DNA of 56,480 nucleotides from an uncultured Flavobacteriales bacterium (GCA_946479285.1 CAMLFH010000030.1:1-56480), one strand, 5' to 3'; numbered from the stretch's first letter, positions 7,695 to 16,761 are shown. Program-made: numbers and translations. The notes: generated by a model from the sequence alone, not told the origin.

Positions 7695-8840
7695 ATGCAA
7701 CAAAAACAAAACTTTATTGCAGCTATCGCATTCATCTTCGGATTAAATGCGGTTTATGCTCAGAACAACGTCGGAATAGGTACTACTACACCAAATCCGA
7801 ATGCCATTTTGGAAATGCAATCCACCAGTCAAGGGGTATTGGTACCAAGAATGACAACCGTACAAAGAAATGCCATCACAGTTCCTACAGAAGGATTGCT
7901 TGTTTACGATATTGATGTGAATTGTTTTTTCTTTTACGAAAGCAGTTCTACATCCTGGCAAAACTTATGTAATGCTGGCGGCGTTGGTCCGACTGGCCCT
8001 CAGGGCCCAGCAGGCCCAGCGGGTGCGATAGGAGCAACAGGTCCTGCTGGTGCAGCAGGTGCTCCGGGTACAGCAGGTCCGGCAGGACCAATGGGAGCAA
8101 CTGGTCCGCAAGGCCCGGCAGGTCCGGCAGGAACAAACGGTATTGATGGCGCAGCAGGTGCTCCGGGAGCAACAGGTCCGGCAGGACCAATGGGTGCAAC
8201 TGGCCCGGCAGGTCCTACAGGAGCGAACGGAACAAACGGTATTGACGGTGCAGCGGGAGCTGCGGGTCCGGCAGGACCAATGGGTGCAACAGGTCCTCAA
8301 GGTCCGGCGGGTCCAACCGGCGCGGCAGGCCCGGCGGGAGCAAATGGAATAAACGGAACAAATGGTGCAGCAGGGGCTACAGGTGCAACAGGACCGCAAG
8401 GCCCTTCCGGAGTGATCAATAAATATCATGTTTACGGTACGGCCGGGAGATTGGCAGTTACTTCAACCGTTGCAACTATGCAGCCCGGAATGACGCAAAC
8501 ATTTACTTTAGCGGCTCCTGCAACAGTGGTTGTTTGGGCAACTATCGGAGGGAGAACCACATTAACGGGAAGTGGTAACTATGCGAATGTGGATATGGTT
8601 ATTTATCTGAACAACAACTTTTTGGCAAATGGAGGATGGAACCGATTTTCAGTAGTTAACTCATCGGTATCAAACGGGTTTAACTCGTGTGCGATTAATA
8701 CGATGATCTCGCTTCCGGCCGGGACACATACCATTGACTTGAGAACTTTGCGCAGTGCAGGTACAAGCTCTGTTGATATCGGTGGAAACTCTGCGGCAGA
8801 TGTAAACCCTGGTGAATTGTCTATCTTAATTTTAAACTAA
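7695..8840 (+). CDS. Secreted collagen-like (Gly-X-Y) protein
   Basis: The 381-residue protein begins with a signal peptide ending near YAQ (residue 23). Residues 24-97 match the N-terminal module common in Bacteroidota surface proteins (NVGIGTTTPNPNAILEM, LVPRMTTVQR). From Gly98 to about residue 239 it is an uninterrupted Gly-X-Y array rich in GPAGPMGATGP and GANGTNG, which would form a collagen-like triple helix. The last ~140 residues form a predicted beta-sandwich like the trimeric heads of C1q/TNF-like proteins. No T9SS C-terminal signal is visible. The array contains three copies of a 90-99 base minisatellite. It is probably a fibrous trimeric adhesin, which is an inference. Confidence 0.88.
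   Translation: MQQKQNFIAAIAFIFGLNAVYAQNNVGIGTTTPNPNAILEMQSTSQGVLVPRMTTVQRNAITVPTEGLLVYDIDVNCFFFYESSSTSWQNLCNAGGVGPTGPQGPAGPAGAIGATGPAGAAGAPGTAGPAGPMGATGPQGPAGPAGTNGIDGAAGAPGATGPAGPMGATGPAGPTGANGTNGIDGAAGAAGPAGPMGATGPQGPAGPTGAAGPAGANGINGTNGAAGATGATGPQGPSGVINKYHVYGTAGRLAVTSTVATMQPGMTQTFTLAAPATVVVWATIGGRTTLTGSGNYANVDMVIYLNNNFLANGGWNRFSVVNSSVSNGFNSCAINTMISLPAGTHTIDLRTLRSAGTSSVDIGGNSAADVNPGELSILILN
8076..8363 (+). repeat. Minisatellite within the collagen-like gene
   Basis: A unit starting GGTCCGGCAGGACCAATGGG begins at 8076, 8175 and 8265, giving periods of 99 and 90 bases, both multiples of 9 that keep the Gly-X-Y frame. Copy number could change by slippage without a frameshift. The right boundary is approximate. 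Confidence 0.75.
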
Positions 8841-8847
8841 GAAAACT

Positions 8848-9126
8848 ATGAGACAACTCATTTTTACATTTGGAATTAGTTTGTTTGCAACAGTTAGTTT
8901 CTCACAACAACAGGCAGCTACAAGTGAAAGAAAAGCATCTGCAGTACCTGTGAGTAAAAGCAATGAGCAAATTCAACCGGTTAATACTTCGGATAGCGTA
9001 GCTGTATTGCATTCCTCTTCGAGAAGTATCCAGTCTGAAATAATTCCCGTATCAAAGGAAATTGAATCAACTACGGAGAAGCAGCCCGAAAAAACAACAG
9101 TTAGTTCGGCTAAAAAACCGGATTAA
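8848..9126 (+). CDS. Small secreted Ser/Thr-rich protein
   Basis: The 92-residue protein has a signal peptide (MRQLIFTFGISLFATVSFSQ) and a mature part of about 72 residues that is polar, rich in Ser, Thr, Lys and Glu, without cysteines or hydrophobic core. It looks intrinsically disordered. It starts 7 bases after the collagen-like gene and is followed by a terminator, so it ends the operon. I do not recognise a family. A role as a partner of the surface proteins upstream is only suggested by the operon. Confidence 0.75.
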   Translation: MRQLIFTFGISLFATVSFSQQQAATSERKASAVPVSKSNEQIQPVNTSDSVAVLHSSSRSIQSEIIPVSKEIESTTEKQPEKTTVSSAKKPD

Positions 9127-9138
9127 AATACAAGACAT

Positions 9139-9182
9139 AAAAAAGCCCCGAAGTGATCATTCAATCTGCTTCGGGGCTTTTT
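9139..9182. terminator. Bidirectional terminator between surface operon and suf operon
   Basis: AAAAGCCCCGAAG at 9141-9153 pairs with CTTCGGGGCTTTT at 9169-9181, with A runs on one side and T runs on the other. It can end both the plus-strand surface operon and the converging minus-strand sufD transcript. Confidence 0.9.
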
Positions 9183-9200
9183 AGTTTCTATGAAGTTCAA

Positions 9201-10469
9201 TTATTCAATCACCCAATTGAATCGTTCTCTTAATATTTCATGAATGCGATCTGTTACCGCTTCGTTCTCAATTTTTTGGATCACATCTTCGATGAAAGCA
9301 CCAACCATTAACTGGCGTGCACTTGCTTCGCTTAATCCTCTTGCACGAAGATAAAAAACGGCTTCTTCGTCCAACTGGCCGGTCGTGGACCCATGCGAGC
9401 ATTTTACATCATCGGCATAGATTTCCAATTCCGGTTTGCTGTTGATCGTAGCATCGTCACTCAACAATACATTTCCATTCGACTGGAATGCGTTGATTTT
9501 TTGAGCGTCTTTGCGAACGAATACTTTCCCGTTGAATACAGCCGTAGCTTTTCCGTCGATTACACCTTTGTATAATTCAAAAGATTCGCAATTAGCAACT
9601 TTGTGATCTACAATCGTATGATTATCGACATGTTGGTTCCCGTTCAAAATGTACGCTCCATTCAAATGGGTTTCGCAATTTTGACCATCTACTTCAATCG
9701 TCAGGTTATTTCGGACCAATAAACCGTTTAAAGTAACTGTGTTGATGGTGAAATTAGAATCCTGGTGCTGATTGACCAATTCTGTGGAAATCTGGGAACA
9801 GCTTTCATCTTCCTCCTGCAATTTGTCGATGGTCACTTTTGCATTCTTCCCCACGTGGATTTCAGAAATCACATTGGTGAAGTTTTCAGAACCGTTTACC
9901 GAGATTGAACGCTGAATGAGTTGAACTTCCGAAAATGCTTCTGCAACTAGTACGTGACGTAAATTCGAAAGGATATTTTTATCTGTATTGATCTGTATGA
10001 TCTCAATGACAGGTTCGATCTGCATTTTTGCAGAAACGTGAACGTATAATCCGTCAGTAGCATAAGCTGTATTGATAGCAGAAAAAACTTCTCCGTCCAA
10101 CAATACATTTCCTCCCAGTACGCTTACTTCTGCTTCGTCCATTTGGGAAAGAGCAAGTACTTTTAATCCTTCCGGGTAAGATTTGGAAGAAAGTGTTTCC
10201 GAAAAATGTCCGTTTACAAAAACATATTGAATGGAATTTGCCGATAGACCAAAGCTTCCCGAAAGAGAAACCGGGTTTTCCTGAACAGATAAATTACTGT
10301 TTTTGATTTTGGCAACGCGCGTATATTTCCAGGCTTCCGTTCGGGTAGTTGGAAACGGAGTATTGTCTAAAACTTCAAGTGCTTTGTGACGCAGTTCGGA
10401 GTTTAGCAGAAAGGCCCCTTTTAATTGCCAATTCACACTTGCTGCCGATTCTTTTTCAATGGTTTGCAT
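9201..10469 (-). CDS. sufD: SufD, Fe-S cluster scaffold subunit
   Basis: SufD forms the SufBC2D scaffold complex on which iron-sulfur clusters are built. The 422-residue protein has the long right-handed beta-helix core and the C-terminal motif DDVKCSHGSTTGQLDEEAVF, followed by YLRARGLSEASARQLM, typical of SufB/SufD. It starts 13 bases after sufC and is the last gene of the sufABCD operon. The operon ends at the bidirectional terminator 9139-9182. In many relatives sufS and sufE follow directly; here they are 7.2 kb away at 302-1963. Confidence 0.95.
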   Translation of the reverse strand: MQTIEKESAASVNWQLKGAFLLNSELRHKALEVLDNTPFPTTRTEAWKYTRVAKIKNSNLSVQENPVSLSGSFGLSANSIQYVFVNGHFSETLSSKSYPEGLKVLALSQMDEAEVSVLGGNVLLDGEVFSAINTAYATDGLYVHVSAKMQIEPVIEIIQINTDKNILSNLRHVLVAEAFSEVQLIQRSISVNGSENFTNVISEIHVGKNAKVTIDKLQEEDESCSQISTELVNQHQDSNFTINTVTLNGLLVRNNLTIEVDGQNCETHLNGAYILNGNQHVDNHTIVDHKVANCESFELYKGVIDGKATAVFNGKVFVRKDAQKINAFQSNGNVLLSDDATINSKPELEIYADDVKCSHGSTTGQLDEEAVFYLRARGLSEASARQLMVGAFIEDVIQKIENEAVTDRIHEILRERFNWVIE

Positions 10470-10482
10470 CTGTATGATTTAA

Positions 10483-11235
10483 TTATTGAGCAAATTCTGC
10501 TTTAATCCAGTCGTAACCTTTTTCTTCCAGTTCCAAAGCCAATTCTTTAGGACCTGATTTTACGATTCTTCCATCGTATAGTACGTGAACAAAATCCGGA
10601 ACGATATAATCCAATAAACGCTGGTAATGCGTGATGACAACCGTTGCATTTTTGTCAGATTTCAAAGTATTCACTCCGTTTGCCACAATGCGAAGCGCGT
10701 CAATGTCCAATCCTGAATCAGTTTCATCTAAGATAGATAACTTCGGATCCAGCATCGCCATTTGGAAGATCTCGTTGCGTTTTTTTTCACCTCCGGAAAA
10801 CCCTTCATTCACAGAACGGGAAGCCAATTTTGCATCCAATTCCACAATTGCAGATTTTTCTTTTACCAAAGCCATGAATTCTTTCGCTGAAATAGCAGAT
10901 TCTCCTCTGTATTCGCGAATTTCGTTTAAAGCAGTACGCAGGAAATTTACATTCGATACACCCGGAATTTCAACCGGATACTGGAATGCTAAGAACAAGC
11001 CTTCTCTTGCGCGGTCTTCCGTTGCCATTTCAAGCAGGTCCGTTCCGTCAAAATCAACTGAACCTTCTGTGATTTCATATTCTTCACGACCAGCCAAAAC
11101 ACTTGCTAAAGTACTTTTTCCGGCACCGTTTGGTCCCATGATCGCGTGAACTTCACCCGCTTTTATTTCCAGGTTCAATCCTTTTAATATTTCTTTTCCG
11201 TCTATCGACGCGTGTAAATTTGTGATCTTTAACAT
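10483..11235 (-). CDS. sufC: SufC, Fe-S assembly ATPase
   Basis: SufC is the ABC-type ATPase of the SufBCD complex. The 250-residue protein shows Walker A GPNGAGKS at residues 34-41, the ABC signature [14 protein letters not shown] (with the SufC-specific KKRNEI), Walker [13 protein letters not shown] and the switch histidine in [10 protein letters not shown]. It lies between sufB (93 bases upstream, with a hairpin element in the gap) and sufD. Cytoplasmic; no odd features. Confidence 0.97.
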   Translation of the reverse strand: MLKITNLHASIDGKEILKGLNLEIKAGEVHAIMGPNGAGKSTLASVLAGREEYEITEGSVDFDGTDLLEMATEDRAREGLFLAFQYPVEIPGVSNVNFLRTALNEIREYRGESAISAKEFMALVKEKSAIVELDAKLASRSVNEGFSGGEKKRNEIFQMAMLDPKLSILDETDSGLDIDALRIVANGVNTLKSDKNATVVITHYQRLLDYIVPDFVHVLYDGRIVKSGPKELALELEEKGYDWIKAEFAQ

Positions 11236-11250
11236 ACTTCTTAATTCAAA

Positions 11251-11310
11251 TTCCCCCCTTTATGCTTGCGCTGAAGCTACAGCGTAGGAGCAGGAGGGGG
11301 ATAAAGGGAA
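11251..11310. repeat. Hairpin element between sufB and sufC
   Basis: The 93-base gap between sufB and sufC holds nested inverted repeats: TTCCCCCCTTTA at 11251-11262 against TAAAGGGAA near 11302-11310, and an inner CGCTG/CAGCG hairpin. There is no T run, so it is not a terminator. It may be a dispersed repeat or an RNA-processing site that sets different SufB and SufC levels. Confidence 0.5.
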
Positions 11311-11328
11311 GGATCTCCCTAATTATTT

Positions 11329-12774
11329 TTATCCGACCGATCCTTCTAAACTGATCGTCAATAGTTTTTGTGCTTCAACGGCAAATTCCATTGGAAGCTG
11401 GTTCAATACTTCTTTACAATATCCGTTTACAATCAGGCTGATTGCTTTTTCTTCCGAAATACCACGCTGTAAACAGTAAAATATCTGGTCTTCCCCGATT
11501 TTTGAAGTAGTAGCTTCGTGCTCAATTTTTGCACTAGGGTTCTTACATTCAATATAGGGGAAAGTATGCGCGCCACACTCATCAGTCATCAGCAATGAAT
11601 CACATTGAGAGAAGTTGCGGGCATTGTGTGCGTTTTTATGAATTTGGACTAATCCACGGTAAGAGTTGTGAGATTTTCCGGCTGAAATTCCTTTTGAAAT
11701 GATGGTACTCTTGGTGTTTTTTCCCAGGTGGATCATTTTAGTTCCGGTATCTGCCTGCTGATAATTGTTGGTAACAGCCACAGAATAAAATTCACCGATC
11801 GAGTTATCTCCTTTTAAAATACAGGAAGGATATTTCCACGTTACCGCAGAACCTGTTTCTACCTGTGTCCAGGAAATTTTAGCGTTTGTTTCGCAAATCC
11901 CTCGTTTGGTCACAAAGTTGAAGATTCCACCTTGTCCGTTTTTATCTCCGGGATACCAGTTTTGAACCGTTGAGTATTTAATTTCAGCATCTTTCAATGC
12001 AACCAATTCAACTACAGCAGCGTGTAATTGGTTCTCGTCGCGCTGAGGAGCTGTACATCCTTCTAAATAAGAAACATAAGATCCTTCGTCAGCAACAACC
12101 AATGTGCGTTCAAACTGACCGGTATTTGCTTCATTAATTCGGAAGTAAGTAGACAATTCCATCGGGCATCTTACACCTTTTGGAATGTAACAAAACGAAC
12201 CATCTGTAAATACGGCTGAATTCAAAGCTGCATAGAAGTTATCCGTTGCCGGAACTACAGATCCCATGTATTGCTTAACCAATTCGGGATGTTCGTGCAC
12301 CGCATCAGAGAAAGAGCAGAAAATAATTCCTAATTCCTTTAACTTGGATTTGAAACTGGTAGCTACAGAAACGGAATCCATTACGAAATCTACTGCTACA
12401 CCTGTTAAACGTTGTTGTTCCTCCAGTGAAATCCCCAATTTTGCCATGGTTTCTTTCATCTCCGGATCCACATCGTCCCAGCTTTCATATTTTTTGGTCT
12501 GCTTAGGAGCAGCGTAATAAGAAATTCCCTGGAAATCTGGTTTCGGATAAGAAATGTGTGCCCAGGAAGGTTCAGTCATTTCTGACCAGATCTTGAAGCA
12601 TTTCAATCGGTATTCCAATAACCACTCCGGCTCTTCTTTCTTTGCTGAAATAAAGCGGATAATATCTTCATTCAATCCAAGCGGAGCTCTATCCGATTCA
12701 ATATCGGTGGTAAATCCGAATTTATATTCCGAATTTTCTAAGTCCTTCGCTAAGTCGTTTTCCGTGTAACCCAT
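11329..12774 (-). CDS. sufB: SufB, Fe-S cluster scaffold subunit
   Basis: SufB is the core scaffold subunit that receives sulfur from SufSE and assembles the cluster with SufC and SufD. The 481-residue protein is full length. Visible conserved parts are [64 protein letters not shown], the sulfur-transfer cysteine region [20 protein letters not shown], and [20 protein letters not shown] near the C-terminus. It follows sufA by 18 bases. No missing key residue was noticed. Confidence 0.97.
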   Translation of the reverse strand: MGYTENDLAKDLENSEYKFGFTTDIESDRAPLGLNEDIIRFISAKKEEPEWLLEYRLKCFKIWSEMTEPSWAHISYPKPDFQGISYYAAPKQTKKYESWDDVDPEMKETMAKLGISLEEQQRLTGVAVDFVMDSVSVATSFKSKLKELGIIFCSFSDAVHEHPELVKQYMGSVVPATDNFYAALNSAVFTDGSFCYIPKGVRCPMELSTYFRINEANTGQFERTLVVADEGSYVSYLEGCTAPQRDENQLHAAVVELVALKDAEIKYSTVQNWYPGDKNGQGGIFNFVTKRGICETNAKISWTQVETGSAVTWKYPSCILKGDNSIGEFYSVAVTNNYQQADTGTKMIHLGKNTKSTIISKGISAGKSHNSYRGLVQIHKNAHNARNFSQCDSLLMTDECGAHTFPYIECKNPSAKIEHEATTSKIGEDQIFYCLQRGISEEKAISLIVNGYCKEVLNQLPMEFAVEAQKLLTISLEGSVG

Positions 12775-12792
12775 TTAAACTTTGTACTATTA

Positions 12793-13116
12793 TTATAATG
12801 AGAAAGATTCTCCGCAACCGCAAGTTCTACCCGCATTTGGATTAGAAAACACAAATCCTTTTCCGTTCAATCCTCCGGAAAAATCCAGGGTCGTACCGAT
12901 GAGGTATAAAAAGCTCTTTTTGTCAACAACAACTTTGATTCCGTTGTCTTCAAAACTTTTATCGTCTGGGTTTTCCTGATTGTCAAATGTTAGCTGGTAC
13001 ATCAATCCGGAGCAGCCGCCCCCTTCAACACCAACCCGAATGAAATAGCCTGCTTTGCCGTCGTCTTCCATCAAGCGAATCGCTTGTTTCTTTGCTTGTT
13101 CTGTTACTGTAATCAT
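12793..13116 (-). CDS. sufA: SufA/IscA-type Fe-S carrier protein
   Basis: This A-type carrier receives and transfers iron-sulfur clusters. The 107-residue form starting MITVTEQAKK has the family length and the three conserved cysteines: Cys35 in EGGGCSGLMY and Cys99 and Cys101 in RTCGCGESF. The reading frame stays open to an ATG at 13188, but that extension (MWYFCQRNT...) is not family-like and the promoter box at 13175-13182 lies within it, so I chose 13116. It is the first gene of the sufABCD operon. Confidence 0.93.
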   Translation of the reverse strand: MITVTEQAKKQAIRLMEDDGKAGYFIRVGVEGGGCSGLMYQLTFDNQENPDDKSFEDNGIKVVVDKKSFLYLIGTTLDFSGGLNGKGFVFSNPNAGRTCGCGESFSL

Positions 13117-13174
13117 GACAAGTATCTTGAGATCTTTATTTAGATTAATTTTAAATAAAGCTGTATTTCGTTGA

Positions 13175-13182
13175 CAAAAATA
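13175..13182 (-). promoter_or_regulatory. Promoter -7 box TATTTTTG for sufABCD
   Basis: The minus strand reads TATTTTTG, matching TAnnTTTG, 58 bases before the sufA ATG. It supports the shorter sufA start. Confidence 0.5.
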
Positions 13183-13577
13183 CCACATTTATGGTATTGG
13201 TGCAATAAAATGATGAAGATTCTTAAGTGCAGGTGTTATTTTATTCTAAATCGCTACCGGCGTGATCAATCAACTGTTTGAATTTTAACTTCCGGATTAG
13301 CCCAAAGAGTATATTTTAAATTAAAAATTGCTTCGGGTACTTGATTTATCAAGTGTTAATCTTCGTTTTAAGGTTCAAGGATGCATCGCTTGAACGGAAG
13401 AGGTTTTAAGGTGCTCAACCAGGTGTTTATTTTCCCGGATTCCTTGCTGTAAAAGAGTTTTCAGCTTGATACATCAACGAAAAAAAACGTTGAAAGTGTG
13501 CAACTTTTTGTAAATCCAAGCCGTTTAGTTACAAAGAACACTGAAAACAACCATATAATTTGTTATTCTACTACTAA
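13183..13577. other. Intergenic control region between divergent suf and surface operons
   Basis: No gene is seen in this stretch. It holds several symmetric sites: ACTTGA...TCAAGT at 13339-13354, GTTCAAG...CTTGAAC around GATGCATC at 13373-13395, and a TCAACG/CGTTGA hairpin near 13474-13492. A GCAACT-N16-CGTTTA pair at 13500-13527 resembles the one before the 5900 operon. The symmetric sites could be operators, but nothing identifies a regulator. Confidence 0.5.
13500..13530 (+). promoter_or_regulatory. Possible ECF-type promoter of second surface operon
   Basis: GCAACT at 13500-13505 and CGTTTA at 13522-13527, 16 bases apart, the same arrangement as at 5820-5847. It lies 50 bases upstream of the ATG at 13578. 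Confidence 0.35.
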
Positions 13578-13892
13578 ATGAAAAAAATAGTCATTTTGGG
13601 CTTATGTATCTGTGCATCATCGATATATGGCCACTCGCAATCAACAACCAATCAATTACCAAATGGCGTAGTTGTTCATTCTGCACAAGGGGTTGAAGGA
13701 ACTGTTTCTACCGGCAGTACTGAACATGTTAAAGTTCGAACCATTCAGGATTGGACTCTTGCAGAATGCATTGATGCACTTCCATTCGTTATGATGAAAC
13801 TAAATGAAGCTTCGGAATCGGATCGTGAGCGCTACCTGATCGAAAAAACAAAAATCGATCAGCGAATTGTCGAACTTAAATCATCCAATTAA
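13578..13892 (+). CDS. Small secreted protein upstream of giant surface protein
   Basis: The 104-residue protein has a signal peptide (MKKIVILGLCICASSIYGHS). The mature part begins with a Ser/Thr/Gly-rich stretch and ends in a charged helix (ESDRERYLIEKTKIDQRIVE) that could form a coiled coil. No family is recognised. It ends 2 bases before the 936-residue type B cargo protein, so the two are cotranscribed. The small secreted protein at 8848 occupies a similar place beside another type B protein, though the two do not look homologous. Confidence 0.78.
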   Translation: MKKIVILGLCICASSIYGHSQSTTNQLPNGVVVHSAQGVEGTVSTGSTEHVKVRTIQDWTLAECIDALPFVMMKLNEASESDRERYLIEKTKIDQRIVELKSSN

Positions 13893-13894
13893 TC

Positions 13895-16705
13895 ATGAAA
13901 AAATTGCTTATTCTTCTTGCAATTGCAAGTTCAGTATATAGTCATGCTCAATTGGTTGCAAATGGCAATTCGGGGGCTTCAACTACTAGTTACACCAACG
14001 GTGCTCCAAGTGATCCGATCTATATTTGGTGCGGAACAACTTTAGGAGCTCAGCAGGGAAGTTTGACAGCTACTCCAACAAGTGGAGTTGGCCCTTTTAC
14101 CTTTAATTGGTATTACCACGATCAGGGAACGTCTTCCTGGCAATCGTTATCTAATGAAGCTGGTGTAAGCACTTCCACTATCTCAAGCCTTGCAAGCGAC
14201 GGTTACCGTGTGGAGATTCGTGATGCTGCAAATGTCCTGGTTGATTGTTTTGTAGCTTGGGTTTGGAACTTAAATACGGAAGTTACAGCTTCAAGTTCAC
14301 TTGCTAATTGTAACAATGCATCTTTGTCGTCAACCGTAAATACGACGGGTTCTTTTTCTTACTATAATCCGCCGCCGCCGCAATCATTGATTAATGTAAA
14401 TACTCAAATCCAGGTTTGTTTTTCAGCAAACCATACGTTTGTATCTGATTTGGCATTTTACCTCGTTGGTCCGCCGGCTTGTGGTTCGCCTACTATTTTA
14501 TTGCTTCCGAATCCGGGTGCAATTGGTCAGGGTTCTACCTGTAACAGCGCTGATGGAGTAAATAACTTGTGTTTTACAACTGCTCCGAGCGGAAACATTA
14601 ACGTGTGTAATCCTGCTCCGGCATCTTTAGGAGGAACATACAGTACTTATGGTCCTTCCAATACTCCGATCAACTGGTCGAGCCTGATTGGATGTAATGC
14701 TGCTGCTGGCGGCTGGCGAGTACAGATTTACGACTGTATCGGTGCGGATGTAGGTGCATTAACGAATGCAAACATTACCTTTTCAAATTTGACCTCGATT
14801 TGTGGTTCTGCAACTTCTATTTCATATGCTTCCGGTGCTATTAGTTCGGTAATTAATGATAACTCCTGCACTGCAGCTTCTGCTTCGATCTTCCAGGTAC
14901 CGGTTTCACCCCTTTTGACAACTCCGATTACCATTACTGCTGCTACGAGCTTACTTTGGACAGCTAGTCCAGGTGTTGGAATTGCGAATAACACTTCTAC
15001 ATCCGCATCTGCAAATGGATTGCCGGCAGGAGTGACCAATTTCACTCAGACGGCAACAACTTCTTACCAGGGCACAACATGTACTTCTGCGGCTTCAACA
15101 AGTGTGAATGTCATTTACCCTACAGTTGATGCCGGTCCGGATCAAACGGTTTGTATAACAACTCCTGTAACACTTTCGGGTTCCGGAGCACAAACTTATG
15201 CCTGGGACAACGGTGTAACTGACGGCGTTCCTTTTGTACCTGGTGCAACTGCAACTTACACAGTAATTGGTACTGCAGCAAATGGATGCCAGGATACGGA
15301 TCAGGTCGTGGTAACTGTAAATACAACAATCATAGTAAATGCAGGCCCGGATCAAACTATTTGTATCGGATCTCCTGTAACACTTTCTGGTTCCGGAGCG
15401 CAAATCTATTCGTGGAACAATGGTGTTGTTAATGGAGTTGCATTCAATCCCGTATCCACACAAACTTATACGGTAACCGGAACAGATGCTTTTGGTTGCT
15501 TTGGAACAGATCAGGTTGTTGTAACGGTAAATCCGCTTCCTGCCGTTGATGCAGGTTCCTCACAATCAGTTTGCCAGGGAACCTCTGTTACTTTGAATGG
15601 TTCAGGGGCAGTTTCTTATTCCTGGAATAATGGAGTCACTAACGGAGTTCCATTTGTTGCGAATTCAACCCAAACATATACTGTGACAGGAACGGATGCA
15701 AACGGATGTACCAATACCGATCAGGTAACAGTTACAGTAAATCCTTCACCTACAGTGAATGCTGGTGCTGATCAGGCTGTTTGCCAGGGTGGAAATGTCG
15801 TATTAACAGCGTCAGGTGCTCAGTCTTATTCCTGGAACAATGGAATTACAAATGGAGTTTCATTTACTCCCGGTTCAACAACAACTTATACCGTAACAGG
15901 AACAAATGCCAACGGATGCCAGGGAACGGATCAGGTGCTGGTAACCGTCAATCTGATTCCGAATGTGGGTGCAGGAGCAAACCAAACAATCTGTCTGGGA
16001 AGTCCGATTACTTTAAGCGGTTCGGGAGCCGCAACTTATTCCTGGTCTAATGGGGTTTCTAATAATGTAAGTTTCATACCATCTTTGGGAGTAAACACTT
16101 ATGTAGTAACAGGAACGACTGCTGCCGGTTGTCAAAATACCGATACGGTTATTGTAACAGTTGTACCTGTTCCAACTGCTGTTCTTGGAGCTGATTCTCC
16201 ACTTTCCGGTACCCCCGGGTTGACTGTTGAGTTCACCAATTCAAGTTTGAACGCGCAATCGTATAGTTTTGAATTTGGTAACGGAAGTACTTTCCAAACA
16301 ACCAATATTGCTTCTACGCCAAACGCTACCTACCAGCAGCCCGGAACTTATACGGTAGTCCTTACTGCAAGTAACGGTATTTGCCAGGATACTGCCCAAC
16401 TAAAAGTAATAGTAGTTCCTTTTCCACCAATGAATATTGTGGTTCCTAATATATTTACTCCAAATGGGGACGGAAATAATGATGTATTCTTTATCCGCCT
16501 GGAAAACGCTGTTTCTTTAGAAGTTACTATTGTAAACAGGTGGGGAAATAAAATGCTCGTATACTCTGGTTTGAATGGTTCCTGGGATGGGAGTGTAAAT
16601 GGAAATTTAGCTGAAGAAGGAGTTTACTTCTACAAGTATACTGCAACAGGTTTGGATGGAGGTACTCAGACCGGACAGGGTAATATTCAGTTGATGAGAG
16701 ATTAA
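13895..16705 (+). CDS. Large type B T9SS surface protein with P-domain and five Ig-like repeats
   Basis: The 936-residue protein has a signal peptide (MKKLLILLAIASSVYSHAQ). Residues about 25-130 resemble the SprB-type Ig-like module (GPFTFNWYYHDQG). About 150-300 resembles a proprotein convertase P-domain (FVSDLAFYLVGP, GGWRVQIYDC, ALTNANITFSN), which normally folds as a jelly roll. Five tandem 70-residue modules follow at about 409-762, each with DAG-x2-Q-x-VC, SYSWNNGV, TQTYTVTGTDANGC and TDQV. A PKD-like domain (SFEFGNGS) precedes the type B C-terminal domain (VPNIFTPNGDGNNDVFFIRL, VNRWGNKM, EEGVYFYKY). It is a probable cell-surface adhesin; the ligand is unknown. Confidence 0.88.
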   Translation: MKKLLILLAIASSVYSHAQLVANGNSGASTTSYTNGAPSDPIYIWCGTTLGAQQGSLTATPTSGVGPFTFNWYYHDQGTSSWQSLSNEAGVSTSTISSLASDGYRVEIRDAANVLVDCFVAWVWNLNTEVTASSSLANCNNASLSSTVNTTGSFSYYNPPPPQSLINVNTQIQVCFSANHTFVSDLAFYLVGPPACGSPTILLLPNPGAIGQGSTCNSADGVNNLCFTTAPSGNINVCNPAPASLGGTYSTYGPSNTPINWSSLIGCNAAAGGWRVQIYDCIGADVGALTNANITFSNLTSICGSATSISYASGAISSVINDNSCTAASASIFQVPVSPLLTTPITITAATSLLWTASPGVGIANNTSTSASANGLPAGVTNFTQTATTSYQGTTCTSAASTSVNVIYPTVDAGPDQTVCITTPVTLSGSGAQTYAWDNGVTDGVPFVPGATATYTVIGTAANGCQDTDQVVVTVNTTIIVNAGPDQTICIGSPVTLSGSGAQIYSWNNGVVNGVAFNPVSTQTYTVTGTDAFGCFGTDQVVVTVNPLPAVDAGSSQSVCQGTSVTLNGSGAVSYSWNNGVTNGVPFVANSTQTYTVTGTDANGCTNTDQVTVTVNPSPTVNAGADQAVCQGGNVVLTASGAQSYSWNNGITNGVSFTPGSTTTYTVTGTNANGCQGTDQVLVTVNLIPNVGAGANQTICLGSPITLSGSGAATYSWSNGVSNNVSFIPSLGVNTYVVTGTTAAGCQNTDTVIVTVVPVPTAVLGADSPLSGTPGLTVEFTNSSLNAQSYSFEFGNGSTFQTTNIASTPNATYQQPGTYTVVLTASNGICQDTAQLKVIVVPFPPMNIVVPNIFTPNGDGNNDVFFIRLENAVSLEVTIVNRWGNKMLVYSGLNGSWDGSVNGNLAEEGVYFYKYTATGLDGGTQTGQGNIQLMRD
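15121..16180 (+). repeat. Five tandem ~210-base Ig-like modules
   Basis: Coding repeats of about 70 codons each, starting at about 15121. The third unit is very similar to the sixth unit of the neighbouring gene (19120-19330), sharing LNGSGAVSYSWNNGV and NGCTNTDQV, which suggests exchange between the two genes. Confidence 0.85.
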
Positions 16706-16726
16706 TTTTTAGAATCTAATCAATAA

Positions 16727-16761
16727 GAAGAGGTGCGTCATTAAGATGCGCCTCTTTTTTT
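16727..16761 (+). terminator. Terminator after first giant surface gene
   Basis: AAGAGGTGCGTC at 16728-16739 pairs with GATGCGCCTCTT at 16745-16756 (two G-U pairs), followed by a T run to 16761. Confidence 0.85.

Noticed and set aside
7948..8429. Long open frames opposite the collagen-like array
   Set aside because: They are artefacts of the Gly-X-Y codon pattern, with runs of Leu/Pro or Cys/Ser/Arg, and have no start region.
12782..12979. 65-codon plus-strand frame opposite sufA
   Set aside because: It is antisense to a clear gene and has no supporting signals.
13117..13188. N-terminal extension of SufA to 13188
   Set aside because: It is not family-like and overlaps the likely promoter box.
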